Counted from the first letter of the stretch, positions 16,058 through 31,900 are shown. The stretch is DNA of 64,000 nt from Nocardia niwae NBRC 108934 = DSM 45340 (GCF_001613465.1 NZ_BDCK01000002.1:1-64000); one strand, 5' to 3'. Numbers and translations are program-made. Notes: generated from the letters alone by a model not told the origin.

Positions 16058-16513
16058 ATGACCATCGACGAGATCATCGACTTCGTCTCGGCCCTCGACG
16101 GGGTCTTGACACTGCGCCCCGGCCCCGGTGACGGCTCTCCCGAAATCAGTTGGGGCGACACGTTCTTCTACTACGCACCGGACGGCGTCGTACCGAAGGC
16201 GACCCAGCCCTTCGCGACGATCGTGACGAAGAACTACCCCGGCGACGAAAGTTCCCGCCTGGACCGCCCGAACACATTCCGCGTCAACATCGCCGCCGGA
16301 AAAGAAGCCTTCACCCACTGGACCGGCCACACCCCCCGCGAATCGTCCCCACCCGCCGACCCGAGCGCGGTAGACACCGTGCTCCCCCACCCTCTCTACG
16401 CATCCGCAAGTTGGCTATCGGTGATCAACCCCGGCCCCCGAACCGACGAACCCACCCGCGCCCTCCTCCACACCGCCCACACCCTCGCCCGTTCCCGTCG
16501 CCCCCGCCGGTAG
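16058..16513 (+). CDS. DUF6194-family protein
   Basis: 151-residue soluble protein: [16 protein letters not shown] at the start, then a conserved core around [13 protein letters not shown] and [16 protein letters not shown], matching my memory of the DUF6194 family, whose function is unknown. The ATG at 16058 follows GGAG; an ATG at 16041 hits a stop after six codons. It is divergent from the double-HTH MerR gene and is probably its target. A large hairpin repeat begins four bases after its stop codon. Confidence 0.72.
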   Translation: MTIDEIIDFVSALDGVLTLRPGPGDGSPEISWGDTFFYYAPDGVVPKATQPFATIVTKNYPGDESSRLDRPNTFRVNIAAGKEAFTHWTGHTPRESSPPADPSAVDTVLPHPLYASASWLSVINPGPRTDEPTRALLHTAHTLARSRRPRR

Positions 16514-16516
16514 CGG

Positions 16517-16581
16517 ACCGCGAGTGGCACATGGCTGCGGCGAAACGCCAGAAGACCTCTCCACCATGTGCCACTCGCGGT
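16517..16581. repeat. Dispersed hairpin repeat, copy 1
   Basis: ACCGCGAGTGGCACATGG (16517-16534) and its exact reverse complement (16564-16581) form an 18-bp perfect stem with a 29-base loop, starting four bases after the DUF6194 stop. A second element with the same left arm core and the following TGCGGC lies at 30824-30887, also right after a stop codon. Probably a mobile or amplified terminator-like repeat. Confidence 0.75.
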
Positions 16582-16635
16582 GTGCTTCCGGCCTGCCCGC
16601 GTCGAGGCGCCGCACTCGTGACTGTGTGCGCGCTG

Positions 16636-16666
16636 TTGACATGGAGCGCGCTCCAGCACCTAGCGT
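16636..16666 (+). promoter_or_regulatory. MerR-type promoter of the aldo/keto reductase gene
   Basis: A perfect -35 box TTGACA (16636-16641) and a -10 candidate TAGCGT (16661-16666) are separated by 19 bp, two more than optimal. The spacer opens with the 14-bp palindrome TGGAGCGCGCTCCA (16642-16655). An over-long spacer containing the operator is the defining feature of MerR-activated promoters. The regulator that binds it is not certain; the nearest MerR gene is at 15284-15994. Confidence 0.75.
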
Positions 16667-16701
16667 CGGAGCCGACGGATTCGAGTGCAGGAGGTAACAA
16701 C

Positions 16702-17688
16702 ATGACCGATATTCCCACCAGGCAGCTCGGCGAACTGGCGGTCTCCGCGCAGGGCTTGGGATGCATGGGCATGAGTCACGGTTACGGCGCCGCGGACGAC
16801 GCGCAGTCGATCGCGACGCTGCACCACGCCCTCGACCTCGGAGTGACCCTGTTGGACACCGCCGACTTCTACGGCGCGGGGCACAACGAGGAATTGATCG
16901 GGCGGGCCATCGCGGACCGCCGCGACGAGGTGGTGCTCGCGACGAAGTTCGGCTTCGCCAACCGCCTGGGCGAGCCCACCCGCATCCGCGGCGACGCCGC
17001 CTACGTGCGGGAGGCGTGCGAGGCGTCGCTGCGCAGGCTCGGGATCGACCACATCGACCTCTACTACCTGCATCGGGTGGACCCGCAGGTGCCGATCGAG
17101 GAGACCGTCGGCGCGATGGCCGAACTGGTACGGGAGGGAAAGGTCCGCCACCTCGGGCTGTCGGAGGCGAGCGCGGACACCATCCGGCGCGCGCACGCGG
17201 TGCATCCGATCGCCGCGTTGCAGAGCGAGTGGTCCCTGTGGACGCGCGACCTGGAGACCGAGATCCTCCCGGTCTGTCGTGACCTCGGCATCGGAGTGGT
17301 CCCGTTCTCCCCGCTCGGGCGCGGGTTCCTGACCGGCCGGTACAGCTCGGTCGAGGGCTTGGCGGACAACGATGTGCGGCGCAGCCAGCCACGTTTCGCC
17401 GAGGGCAACCTCGAACGCAACCTCGCGATCGTCGCAAAGCTGAACGAGCTGGCCGCGGCGAAGGGCGTGACGGCGGGGCAGCTCGCGTTGTCCTGGGTAC
17501 AGCATCGCGGCGAAGACGTGGTCCCGATCCCCGGCACCCGGCGGCAGCGCAACCTGGAGGAGAACCTCGGGGCCTTGACCGTCGAACTCTCGCCGGAGGA
17601 TCTCGCCGCCATCGAGGCCGCCGCTCCGCCGGAACAGGTCGTCGGCACCCGTTACGACGCCACGAACCTCACCTTCGTCAACCGCTGA
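16702..17688 (+). CDS. Aldo/keto reductase
   Basis: 328-residue NADPH-dependent reductase of the AKR superfamily (YajO/AKR13-like). The TIM-barrel catalytic tetrad is readable: Asp and Tyr in DTADFYGAG (~50-58), Lys in ATKFGFA (~79-85), and an aromatic/His position in LYYLHRVDP. The C-terminal NADPH-binding motif is near [16 protein letters not shown]. The ATG at 16702 has AGGAGGT six bases upstream. It reduces small carbonyls, and such genes are often induced by electrophile or redox-sensing MerR proteins, matching the promoter. A weak hairpin follows at 17742-17758 toward thiG. Confidence 0.9.
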   Translation: MTDIPTRQLGELAVSAQGLGCMGMSHGYGAADDAQSIATLHHALDLGVTLLDTADFYGAGHNEELIGRAIADRRDEVVLATKFGFANRLGEPTRIRGDAAYVREACEASLRRLGIDHIDLYYLHRVDPQVPIEETVGAMAELVREGKVRHLGLSEASADTIRRAHAVHPIAALQSEWSLWTRDLETEILPVCRDLGIGVVPFSPLGRGFLTGRYSSVEGLADNDVRRSQPRFAEGNLERNLAIVAKLNELAAAKGVTAGQLALSWVQHRGEDVVPIPGTRRQRNLEENLGALTVELSPEDLAAIEAAAPPEQVVGTRYDATNLTFVNR

Positions 17689-17741
17689 GTTCGGGGCGGC
17701 CCCGTCTGGCCGAACCGGACTCGCCTGCCGAGTGGTGGCGA

Positions 17742-17758
17742 CGGGCAATCCTTGCCCG
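17742..17758. terminator. Short hairpin between convergent aldo/keto reductase and thiG
   Basis: CGGGCAA-TCC-TTGCCCG is a 7-bp perfect stem with a 3-base loop, between the two convergent genes. No T-tract follows on either strand, so it is a plausible but weak bidirectional terminator. Confidence 0.35.
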
Positions 17759-17804
17759 GCAACGGCTCAGCCGCCGGGGCGATCCAGCGTTCGGCCCCAG
17801 CGCC

Positions 17805-18797
<993 letters not shown>

Positions 18798-18801
<4 letters not shown>

Positions 18802-19871
18802 CTGATTCCTCCTACAGTCGTCGAAAAGCGTTGCGGGTCGGCCACTTCCGCTTCGGGCAGCGCCGCCCCGCCGAGCAGGCCGAGCACCGCGTCGACGGTG
18901 ATCGGCACGGTCAGCATGCCGTTGCGGCCGTGCCCGGTGGCCGCGACGATCCGGTCGGTGAGCCGGCCGATCAGGGGCAGATTGTCCGGGCTGCCCGGCC
19001 GGGAACCTGCGCTCGCCTCGGCGAGCTCGTATTCGCCGATGCCGGGGAACACCGTCTCCGCGTCGGCGATCAGGTCGCGGACGCCCGCCACCGTGACCGC
19101 GGTGTCGAAACCCGCCTCGTACTGCGTGGCGCCGACGACGATCCCGTCGGCGCGTGGGACCAGGTAGACCGCCCGCCCGTGCACCCGCGCCCGGATGACC
19201 CGGCGCGGCGCGGGGGCGACGCCGGGGCGTTGCCGCAGGCGCAGAATCTCGCCCTTGACCGGGCGAACCGGCAGCTCCGGCCACAACGCGGCCGACGCGG
19301 CCCCCGCGGCGAGGACGACCTGGTCGTGCGGAAGTTCCGTCAGCGAGTTTACGGATTCGGCGCGCACCACGACGCCCGCCGCTTCGGCGGCCTGCCGCAG
19401 CGCGGCGACCAGCTTGCGATTGTCGATCGCCGGTTCGGCGGGGGCCAGCAGCGCGGCGCGCACCGTCCTGGCCAGGCTCGGTTCCCGCTCGCGCACCCCG
19501 GCGCGGTCCAGTATGTGCAACTCGTGCCCGCGTCCGCCGACCCAGTCGGCCACGGTGCGCAGGTCGGCCGCGTCGGCCGCGTCCAGCGCGACGGTCAAGG
19601 TCTCGTCCGCCACGAAGACCGAAACTCCGGTCACGGCCGCCAGCCGGGCGGCGAAGCCGGGCCAGCGGGCCAGCGACGCCGCGCCGAACTCGAGCACCCG
19701 GTCCTCACCGGGCCAGCCCTCCGACAGTGGCGCGAGCATGCCCCCCGCCACCCACGACGCGCCCGAAGCCACAGCGGGATCGAGGAGTGTGACCGACCAA
19801 CCGGTCTCGGCGGCCCGCCAGGCCACGGCGAGCCCGATGGCGCCGCCACCGACGACGGCCAGAGTCCGCAT
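18798..19871 (-). CDS. thiO: Glycine oxidase ThiO
   Basis: 357-residue FAD-dependent amine oxidase of the DAO family that makes the dehydroglycine needed for the thiazole ring. The Rossmann motif [17 protein letters not shown] (~6-22) fixes the N-terminus, so the ATG at 19871 is chosen and a much longer frame, which only mirrors thiE, is rejected. The C-terminal FAD segment reads [17 protein letters not shown] lies upstream. Divergent from thiE with only 58 bp between the starts, leaving no room for a TPP riboswitch. Confidence 0.94.
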
Positions 19872-19916
19872 CCCGATCCACCTGCCTCCTGTTTCGCATC
19901 CCCACGGTAGCGCGGC

Positions 19917-19922
19917 TACGGT
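19917..19922 (+). promoter_or_regulatory. -10 box of a probable leaderless thiE transcript
   Basis: TACGGT ends 7 bases before the GTG start of thiE. TANNNT at this distance puts the transcription start on the start codon. Confidence 0.5.
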
Positions 19923-19929
19923 CGAAGGC

Positions 19930-20628
19930 GTGCAACCCTCCCACCCGAATCGACCCGCCTCGCCGCGGGAACGTCTGGCGAACGCGCGGCTGTATCTGTG
20001 CACCGACGCCCGCCGGGAGAAGGGCGATCTGGCCAAGTTCGCCGAGGCCGCGTTCGCAGGCGGAGTCGACATCATCCAGCTCAGAGACAAAGGCTCACCG
20101 GGCGAGGCCAAATTCGGTCCGCTGGAGGCCAGGGCCGAACTCGGCGCGCTCGCCGAACTCAAAGCCGCCGCGCGCAGACACGGCGGGCTGGTCGCGGTGA
20201 ACGACCGCGCCGACATCGCGCTCGCCGCGACCGCCGACGTGCTGCATCTCGGGCAGGGCGACCTACCGCCCTGGTACGCGCGCCGGATCCTCGGGCCCGA
20301 CGTGGTGATCGGACGATCCACGCACAATCGCGCCCAAGCCGGGCTGGCCGCGATCGATGAGCACATCGATTACTTCTGCACCGGCCCCATCTGGGCGACC
20401 CCGACCAAACCCGGCAGGCAGGCGGCGGGCCCCGAACTGATCCGCTCCACCGCGGAGGCCCATCCCACCCGCCCGTGGTTCGCGATCGGCGGAATCGATG
20501 CGGGCAACATCGGGCAAGTGCTGGAGGCCGGGGCGAAGCGCGTCGTCGTGGTGCGCGCGATCACCGAGGCGCGTGATCCGGAAGCCGCGGCGCGCGAGCT
20601 GAAAACGGCGCTGCTGGCGAACGCGTGA
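19930..20628 (+). CDS. thiE: Thiamine-phosphate synthase ThiE
   Basis: 232 residues. Joins hydroxymethylpyrimidine diphosphate to thiazole phosphate to give thiamine phosphate. TIM-barrel signatures visible: ARLYLCTD near the start, [38 protein letters not shown], the phosphate-loop region PIWATPTKP and [14 protein letters not shown] 19930 is chosen from the nearby TACGGT box; the first ~20 residues are not conserved. Divergent from thiO-thiS-thiG, and convergent with the Nudix gene, with 9 bp between their ends. Confidence 0.94.
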   Translation: MQPSHPNRPASPRERLANARLYLCTDARREKGDLAKFAEAAFAGGVDIIQLRDKGSPGEAKFGPLEARAELGALAELKAAARRHGGLVAVNDRADIALAATADVLHLGQGDLPPWYARRILGPDVVIGRSTHNRAQAGLAAIDEHIDYFCTGPIWATPTKPGRQAAGPELIRSTAEAHPTRPWFAIGGIDAGNIGQVLEAGAKRVVVVRAITEARDPEAAARELKTALLANA

Positions 20629-20637
20629 GCGTCGCGG

Positions 20638-21321
20638 TCAGGACAGCAGCTGCCCGCGGGTGAACGACAGCGCGGTCTCCACCGCCGTGTTCCCGCTCGG
20701 CGCCGGCTCCGCCACCGGCTCGTCGACGATCCTGGCGCGATCTCCCGGCCCGGACGGATCCGAATGCAACCAGACGAAACCGAGGTCGGCGAGATCGAGC
20801 GTGCGCGGCAGCGCGGCGGCGACGGCACGGTCGTCACCGATCTCGGCGAGCAGCACCCGCGCGGGGGCGGCGCGCAGGTCGGGCCAGGACGCGGCGAAGC
20901 CGGGATGCAGCGGACGGGCATCCACCTCGTCCTCGGGAACCCAGGCCAGCTCGACGCTCTCGCTGTTGCCGGTGGTCGGGAGGGTCATCACCGCGTCGGC
21001 GACGACGGTGGTGTAGGTCCAGCCGCTCAGCGCCGACGCCGTCACCCGCTCGCCGCGCACCCGGACGTCGGCGGGCTCGATGCCCGCCTCCTCCCACGCC
21101 TCGCGGACCGCCGCGTGCACGGGCGTCTCGTGACTGTCGCGCGCACCGCCGGGCAGCGCCCAGGTACCGCCTTGGTGACTCCACGGAGCGCGGTGTTGCA
21201 ACAGCACCGCCGAACCGCCTCGGGCCAGCGGAGCGCGCAGCAGAAGTCCGGCGGCGCCGAATCGACCCCAGTGCCGAAGTCCATCCGGGCCACGCGACCA
21301 ACCGTCACCGTCACCACGCAT
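20638..21321 (-). CDS. mutT3: Nudix hydrolase (MutT3-like)
   Basis: 227 residues. The Nudix box is complete: from GGARDSHE through PVHAAVREAWEEAGI (~57-80), with the Mg-binding REAWEE core. M. tuberculosis MutT3 (Rv0413) occupies the same position beside thiE and hydrolyses oxidised purine nucleotides such as 8-oxo-dGDP. Preferred substrate is inferred from synteny. The start ATG at 21321 gives the conserved opening GDGDGWSRGPDGLRHWGRFG seen in actinobacterial orthologues. Confidence 0.88.
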   Translation of the reverse strand: MRGDGDGWSRGPDGLRHWGRFGAAGLLLRAPLARGGSAVLLQHRAPWSHQGGTWALPGGARDSHETPVHAAVREAWEEAGIEPADVRVRGERVTASALSGWTYTTVVADAVMTLPTTGNSESVELAWVPEDEVDARPLHPGFAASWPDLRAAPARVLLAEIGDDRAVAAALPRTLDLADLGFVWLHSDPSGPGDRARIVDEPVAEPAPSGNTAVETALSFTRGQLLS

Positions 21322-21504
21322 CTCGTACCATCCTCATCCAGTACGGCAGCACCCCACCGCCGTTTCCTCCCAACCGGGGGTGTTTCACACGCCGCGGCGC
21401 CCGTACGACCACAATAAACTCCGCACCAACACGCACGGGTCGATCGGATATTCGGTCCAGCCGTCGAGAAATCCGCGTACGCGGCCCAAACTGGGGAGGT
21501 GGAC

Positions 21505-22883
21505 ATGGCTAGCTCCGAGCCGACGACGGCCGATCTCCGGCCATCGTCCGCGTCCGAGGCCGCCGGTCGGGACGATCCGGGCGGGCTGAGCGTCGCGGTG
21601 GTGCGCGAACGTCTCGACCTGGCCAATCTGCGGTCGTTCGCCAATTCCTCACCGGGACGGCTGATCGCGCTGGGGCTGCTACTGATCGGATTGTGCCTGG
21701 CCGCGGGCTCGATGACCGCCGCGACCGTCGGCGACCGGCAGCAGAGCCTGGACGTGCTGCTCTACGACACCGAACCGGACGCGCACTCCGCGCATCGGCT
21801 CTACACCTCACTGTCGATCGCCGACGCCGCAGCCAGCACCGCGTTCATCGCGGGCGGGCTGGAGCCGCAGGCGGTGCGGGATCGCTACACGCAGGCGCTG
21901 GGCGAGGCGGCCGCGGAATTGGTGACCCGATCCGACCGTGCCGTCGGGCCGAACGCGGCGATGGATCCGGATGCACGGTTGCGCACGGGCATAGTCACCG
22001 GCCTGCCGGTGTACTCGGGTCTGGTGGAAACCGCACGGACGAACAATCGCAGCGGATATCCGGTCGGCGCCGCGTATTTGAGTGAGGCGTCCAACCAGAT
22101 GCAGACGACGCTGCTACCGATGGCCGAAGAGCTGCACAACCATCGCTCGGCGGCGGTGAGCGAGGCGCAGCGCAATCATGTGCGCCCGCCGTGGACCGCG
22201 ATCGGACTGCTGATCCTCACCCTCGGCGTGCTGGTCTGGGTCCAGCGGGATCTGGCGCGCCGCTGGCGGCGGGTGCTCAATCCGGGCCTGCTGCTCGCGT
22301 CGGTGTCCATGCTGATCCTCTTGGCGTGGACGGTGATCGCCGGCTCGGTGTCGGCGACGTCCATGATCAGCGCCCGCGACGACGGCGCGGTGCCCTCCTC
22401 GCGTTTGACCGAGAGCCGGATCCTCGCGCAGCAGGCGCGCGCCGCGGAGACGTTGAAACTGGTGCGCCGGGACGCGACCGGCGACTACGACCGCACCTAC
22501 GACGCCGACATCGAACGGCTGGCCGATCTGATCGGCAACTATCCCGCGTCCGCGCCCGCGTCCGCGGAGGTGCGCAACGCCGTTCCGGCGCTGGCGCGCT
22601 GGCGGGTCGCGCATCAGCGCATGAACGACGCGCTGGCCAAGGGTGACTTCAACAGCGCGGCCGTGGTGGCGACCGGTCCCGGCTCGGCGGACGCCACCGT
22701 GCAGGTGGAGGCGCTGGACCGTTCGCTCGAGCAAGGCATCGCCCAGACCAGGGACACTCTGCGCGGCGAGATCTCCCAGGCGGCACGCGTCCTGGACTTC
22801 CTCGGCGCGGGAGCGATGGTGCTGGGCATTCTGGCGGCAGGCTATGTCGGACTCGGCATATGGCCCCGGCTTCGGGAGTACCG

Positions 22884-22887
<4 letters not shown>
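21505..22887 (+). CDS. glnX: GlnX-type membrane transducer of the GlnH-PknG pathway
   Basis: 460 residues with four hydrophobic segments: ~48-72, ~229-246, ~262-284 and ~430-453. The two extracytoplasmic loops (~73-228 and ~285-429) are helical. This matches M. tuberculosis Rv0412c (GlnX), which passes the amino-acid signal from lipoprotein GlnH to kinase PknG. ATG 21505 is chosen because GGGGAGG lies five bases upstream; GTG 21499 overlaps that site. It overlaps glnH by ATGA, with pknG following, so the sensory chain is one operon. Confidence 0.9.
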
Positions 22888-27884
<4,997 letters not shown>

Positions 27885-27986
27885 CGCGCCTCCTGTATCC
27901 CGCGGGCTCGCCGCACTCGCTCGGCAACCACGATCACGACGCGATTGTTCCGCGCCGCGACCGCGCCGCAGCGGTGCGCGCGCATA

Positions 27987-30059
27987 TCAGCTCTCCTGCG
28001 CCTGGATGGCGGTGATCGCCACGGTGTTGACGATGTCGGCCACCAGCGCGCCACGCGACAGGTCGTTGACCGGCTTGCGCAGGCCCTGCAGCACCGGGCC
28101 GATCGCGATCGCGCCCGCGCTGCGCTGCACCGCCTTGTAGGTGTTGTTGCCGGTATTGAGATCGGGAAACACGAACACCGTGGCGCGGCCCGCCACTTCG
28201 GAGTCGGGCAGCTTGGTGTCGGCGACGGTCGGCTCGATCGCGGCGTCGTATTGGATCGGCCCCTCCACCGGCAATTCCGGTGCGCGTTCGCGCGCCAGCT
28301 TGGTCGCCACCCGCACCTTGTCCACGTCCGCCCCGCTGCCCGATTCGCCGGTCGAATACGACAGCATCGCGACGCGGGGTTCGATGCCGAAGCGGTCGGC
28401 GGTCGCCGCGGAGGAGATCGCGATATCGGCCAGTTGCTGCGCCGTCGGATCCGGCACGACCGCGCAGTCGCCGTACGCGAGCACCCGGTCGGCCAGGCAC
28501 ATGAGGAACACGCTGGAGACCGTGGACACGCCCTCCACCGTCTTGATGATCTCCAGCGACGGCCGGATGGTGTGCGCCGTGGTGTGCGCCGCGCCGGAGA
28601 CCATGCCGTCGGCGATTCCCTTGTGCACCATCATGGTGCCGAAATACGAGATGTCGGCGACGGTCTCGCGGGCCCGTTCCAGCGTCATGCCCTTGTGTTT
28701 GCGCAGTTCGGCGTACTCGGCGGCGAACTCGTCCAGGTAGCCGGAGGTACGTGGGTCGAGCACCTGCGCGGCGGAGATGTCCACACCGAGTTCGGCGGCC
28801 CTGGCCCGCACCGTCGTCTCGTCGCCCAGGATGACCAGCTCGGCGATCTTGCGCTGCAGCACCCGTCCGGCCGCGCGCAGAATGCGGTCGTCGTCGCCTT
28901 CGGGCAGCACGATCCGCTTGCGATCGGCTCGCGCGCGTTCGATGAGCTGGTATTCGAACATCTGCGGTGTGACGACCGGGCTGGGCGGGACGTCGATGCG
29001 CCGCAACAGCTCCGCGGCGTCCACGTGTTCTTCCATCAGCGCCAGCGCGGTGTCCACCTTGCGCGGGTTGCCCGCGGACATGCGGCCGCGGGTGCGGTAG
29101 GCGGCGCCCGCGGTGTCGTAGGTGCCGAGGTCGGTGGTGAGAATCGGCAGCTTCGGCTTCAGGCCGGTCATCAGCCGCGCCACCGCGGGATGCGGCAGCA
29201 GGCCACCGTTCATGATGATGCCCGACAGCGACGGAAAACCTTCCGCCTCGTGCGCGTTCACGACGCTGAGCAGCACGTCCGACCGATCGCCCGGCGCGAT
29301 CACCACGACGCCCTCCACCAGCCGTTCCAGAATGTGCTCCGCCGTCATGCCGCCGACCATGATCTGCAATGCCTCGCGGTGCAGCAATTCCGGATCGCCG
29401 CTGTACATCTCGCCGCCGATGGCGGTGCACAGCTCGGCCATGGTGGGCGCGATCAGCAGCGGCACCTCGGGCAACGTCCAGGAGGGGACCTCGAAGACGC
29501 GCAGCGCCGACGCCACCTCGTCCAGCCGCTGCGGGTCGCATCGATTGGCGACGATGGCGACCAGTTGCGCGTGCTCGTGGGCCAGCTCGGCCGCGCACAG
29601 CTCGGCCAGCTGCTGCACCTCGTTCGGTGTGCGTCCCGCGCCGCGGACCACCAGCAGCACCGGTGCGCCCAGGTTGACCGCGATCCTGGCGTTGAAGCGC
29701 AGTTCGCTGGGGCTGGCCACGTCGGTGTAGTCGCTGCCGACCACGACCACCGCGTCACACAGCTCGGCGACCTCGTGGAAGCGCAGCACGATCTCGCTGA
29801 TCGCCGCGTCCGGGTCGGCGTGCACCTGCTCATAGGTGGTGCCGATCGCCTGCGCGTAGTCGATGTCGGCGGTGCTGTGCTCGAGCAGCAGTTCGAGAAT
29901 GTAATCGGGCTCGGTGGTCGAGCGCGTGATCGGCCGGAACACCCCGACCCGCGCGGTCGTCGCGCACAGCGCCTGCAATACCCCGAGGGCCACCGTCGAC
30001 TTACCGGTGTCGCCCTCGGGAGAGGCGAGGTACACGGCGGATAGAGCGTTGTCGGCCAT
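27987..30059 (-). CDS. pta: Phosphate acetyltransferase
   Basis: 690-residue long form of Pta, which interconverts acetyl-CoA and acetyl phosphate. N-terminal P-loop-like domain (SPEGDTGKST, ~13-22), DRTGG-type middle domain, and C-terminal PTA_PTB domain with GMVSGAAHTTAHTIRPSL and SYSTGESGSG. ATG 30059 begins at the conserved MADNALSAVYLASPEG; a longer reading to 30380 is not supported. Partner of ackA downstream. The 257-bp gap to the divergent Ddn-like gene contains only promoter sequence. Confidence 0.96.
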   Translation of the reverse strand: MADNALSAVYLASPEGDTGKSTVALGVLQALCATTARVGVFRPITRSTTEPDYILELLLEHSTADIDYAQAIGTTYEQVHADPDAAISEIVLRFHEVAELCDAVVVVGSDYTDVASPSELRFNARIAVNLGAPVLLVVRGAGRTPNEVQQLAELCAAELAHEHAQLVAIVANRCDPQRLDEVASALRVFEVPSWTLPEVPLLIAPTMAELCTAIGGEMYSGDPELLHREALQIMVGGMTAEHILERLVEGVVVIAPGDRSDVLLSVVNAHEAEGFPSLSGIIMNGGLLPHPAVARLMTGLKPKLPILTTDLGTYDTAGAAYRTRGRMSAGNPRKVDTALALMEEHVDAAELLRRIDVPPSPVVTPQMFEYQLIERARADRKRIVLPEGDDDRILRAAGRVLQRKIAELVILGDETTVRARAAELGVDISAAQVLDPRTSGYLDEFAAEYAELRKHKGMTLERARETVADISYFGTMMVHKGIADGMVSGAAHTTAHTIRPSLEIIKTVEGVSTVSSVFLMCLADRVLAYGDCAVVPDPTAQQLADIAISSAATADRFGIEPRVAMLSYSTGESGSGADVDKVRVATKLARERAPELPVEGPIQYDAAIEPTVADTKLPDSEVAGRATVFVFPDLNTGNNTYKAVQRSAGAIAIGPVLQGLRKPVNDLSRGALVADIVNTVAITAIQAQES

Positions 30060-30304
30060 GTCCGAGAGCTTAGTGAACCAGCGGCAACCGGCCGCCGCCG
30101 CGCGACGATCGTCACCTCGCGGGCGGACCCGCCACGGGGCACCCGCTGCGATGACAGCGAGAGACGAGGTCGCGGAGCGATCCGGCCTGCCGGTGGTCGA
30201 CGGCAGCATGGTGGCGGCGCGCCACAGGGCGATGGCGTCGGCCTGCGAGACGAGGGCTGATGCCTCCGGGACGCGAAGCCGCCGAGCCCCGCGACCCGTG
30301 CCGC

Positions 30305-30310
30305 TATAGT
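30305..30310 (+). promoter_or_regulatory. -10 box of a probable leaderless Ddn-like transcript
   Basis: TATAGT ends six bases before the ATG of the F420-dependent reductase gene, the classic leaderless spacing. Confidence 0.6.
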
Positions 30311-30316
30311 CCGGGC

Positions 30317-30823
30317 ATGGCTGAGCATTTTCCGGATCGGCAGTGGGGTTCGCGCACCAATCTATTCGCCCGCGCGGCAAGCAGATTCGCGGCGACCAAG
30401 CCCGGCTCCCGGCTTGTTCGCGCCCTCACCCCGCTGGACCGCGCGGTGCTGGAGCGCACCGGCGGGAAGTACACCGTGCTCGGCCCGATCGGCGCGCCGA
30501 TCGTCCTGCTCACCACCATCGGCCGCAAGTCCGGCCAACCGCGTACCCAGCCGTTGCTGTACGTGCACGAGGGCGACACCCTTTACGTGATCGGCAGCAA
30601 CTTCGGCCAGGCACACCACCCCGCCTGGACCGCCAACCTCTTGGCGAACCCCACCGCGACGGTGGCGATCGCGGGCGAACGCATACAAGTCACGGCCACC
30701 CCCGTCCGAGACCCCGACAAAGAAGCCGTCTTCCAGCGCTTCATCGACATCACCGGCGCCTACGCGGCCTACCGCTCCCGCACCACCCGCGACCTCCGCA
30801 TCTTCGCCCTCCGCCGGACCTAA
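30317..30823 (+). CDS. F420-dependent nitroreductase (Ddn) family protein
   Basis: 168 residues of the deazaflavin-dependent oxidoreductase family (DUF385). The fold's core is readable: LTTIGRKSGQPRTQPLLYV (~70-88) and HHPAWTANLLANPTATVAI (~104-122), which bind the F420 phosphate and ring in Ddn. The start follows a TATAGT box. It converges on fgd, whose product reduces F420, so a supplier and a user of F420H2 face each other with a hairpin repeat between their stops. Natural substrate unknown; relatives reduce quinones and nitro drugs. Confidence 0.87.
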   Translation: MAEHFPDRQWGSRTNLFARAASRFAATKPGSRLVRALTPLDRAVLERTGGKYTVLGPIGAPIVLLTTIGRKSGQPRTQPLLYVHEGDTLYVIGSNFGQAHHPAWTANLLANPTATVAIAGERIQVTATPVRDPDKEAVFQRFIDITGAYAAYRSRTTRDLRIFALRRT

Positions 30824-30887
30824 CCGCGAGTGGCACACGGTTGCGGCATCGGCCGAGGAGGCCGCTGCGTGGTGTGCCACTCGTGCC
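30824..30887. repeat. Dispersed hairpin repeat, copy 2, between convergent genes
   Basis: Starting directly after the Ddn-family stop, CCGCGAGTGGCACACGG is followed by TGCGGC as in copy 1 (16517-16581). CGAGTGGCACAC (30827-30838) pairs with 30872-30883, a 12-bp perfect stem. The middle carries its own CGGCC...GGCCG inverted repeat. The fgd stop is at 30890-30892, so the hairpin fills the whole convergent gap. Confidence 0.75.
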
Positions 30888-30889
30888 GG

Positions 30890-31900
30890 TCAGGCCAGGG
30901 CGCGCAGGCGGGGGGCGAGATCGCGCTGGAAGAGGTCGAGGAAGCGGCGCTGGTCGTGGCCGGGGGCGTGGAAGACCAGGTGGTTGAGGCCCGCGTCGAG
31001 GTAGGGCTTGATTTGTTCGACCGCCTGGTCTGGGTCGCTGGCGACGATCCAGCGCTTGGCGATCTGTTCGATGGGCAGCGCGTCGGCGGCCGCCTCCATC
31101 TCGATCGGGTCGGTGATGCTGTGCTTCTGCTCCGCGGTGAGTGAGAGCGGCGCCCAGAACCGGGTGTTCTCCCTGGCCAGCTCCGGATCGGTGTCGTAGG
31201 ACAGCTTGATCTCGATCATCCGGTCGATGTCGTCGACGCTGCGCCCGGCCTTCGCCGCGCCCTCGGCGACGGCGGGCATCAACTTCTCGGTGTAGAGGTC
31301 CATGCCCTTGCCCGAGGTGCAGATGAAGCCCTCGCCCGCGCGTCCGGCGTACCGCGCGACCAGCGGGCCGCCCGCGGCGACGTAGATCGGGACGCCGCCC
31401 TTGGGCACGTCGTAGATGGAGGCGCCGACGGTCTTGTAGTACTCGCCGTCGAAGTCGACGCGGTCGCCGGTCCACAGGGCGCGCATCAGGTCGACCGACT
31501 CACGCAGGCGCGCGAAACGCTCCTTGAATTCGGGCCACTCGCCGGTATACCCGGTGGCGATCTCGTTGAGCGCCTCACCGGTGCCGACGCCGAGCATGAC
31601 GCGATCGGGGTACAGGCAGCTCAAGGTGGCGAACGCCTGCGCGATCACCGCGGGGTTGTAGCGGAACGTCGGGGTGAGCACCGAGGTGCCGAGCTGGATC
31701 CGCTGGGTGCGCTCGCCTACCGCGGACAGCCAGGCCAGGGAGAAGGGCGCGTGCCCGCCCTTGTGCCGCCAGGGCTGGAAATGGTCGCTCACGGTGGCGC
31801 TGTCCAAGCCGTGTTGCTCGGCCAGCACCGCGATCTCGACGAGTTCACGGGGGCCGAACTGCTCCGCCGATGCCTTGTATCCGAGCTTGAGTCCGCTCAT
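30890..31900 (-). CDS. fgd: F420-dependent glucose-6-phosphate dehydrogenase
   Basis: 336 residues, exactly the length of mycobacterial Fgd1. Oxidises glucose-6-phosphate and reduces cofactor F420. Luciferase-like TIM barrel with [15 protein letters not shown] at the start, [17 protein letters not shown] (His and Trp of the active site), GTGEALNE and a C-terminal [17 protein letters not shown] 31900 follows GAGGAG. The next gene upstream on its strand is over 1 kb away. Position next to pta-ackA is as in M. tuberculosis. Confidence 0.95.
   Translation of the reverse strand: MSGLKLGYKASAEQFGPRELVEIAVLAEQHGLDSATVSDHFQPWRHKGGHAPFSLAWLSAVGERTQRIQLGTSVLTPTFRYNPAVIAQAFATLSCLYPDRVMLGVGTGEALNEIATGYTGEWPEFKERFARLRESVDLMRALWTGDRVDFDGEYYKTVGASIYDVPKGGVPIYVAAGGPLVARYAGRAGEGFICTSGKGMDLYTEKLMPAVAEGAAKAGRSVDDIDRMIEIKLSYDTDPELARENTRFWAPLSLTAEQKHSITDPIEMEAAADALPIEQIAKRWIVASDPDQAVEQIKPYLDAGLNHLVFHAPGHDQRRFLDLFQRDLAPRLRALA

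Noticed and set aside
19872..19929. TPP riboswitch between thiO and thiE
   Set aside because: Only 58 bp separate the two starts and none of the conserved THI-box sequence is present.
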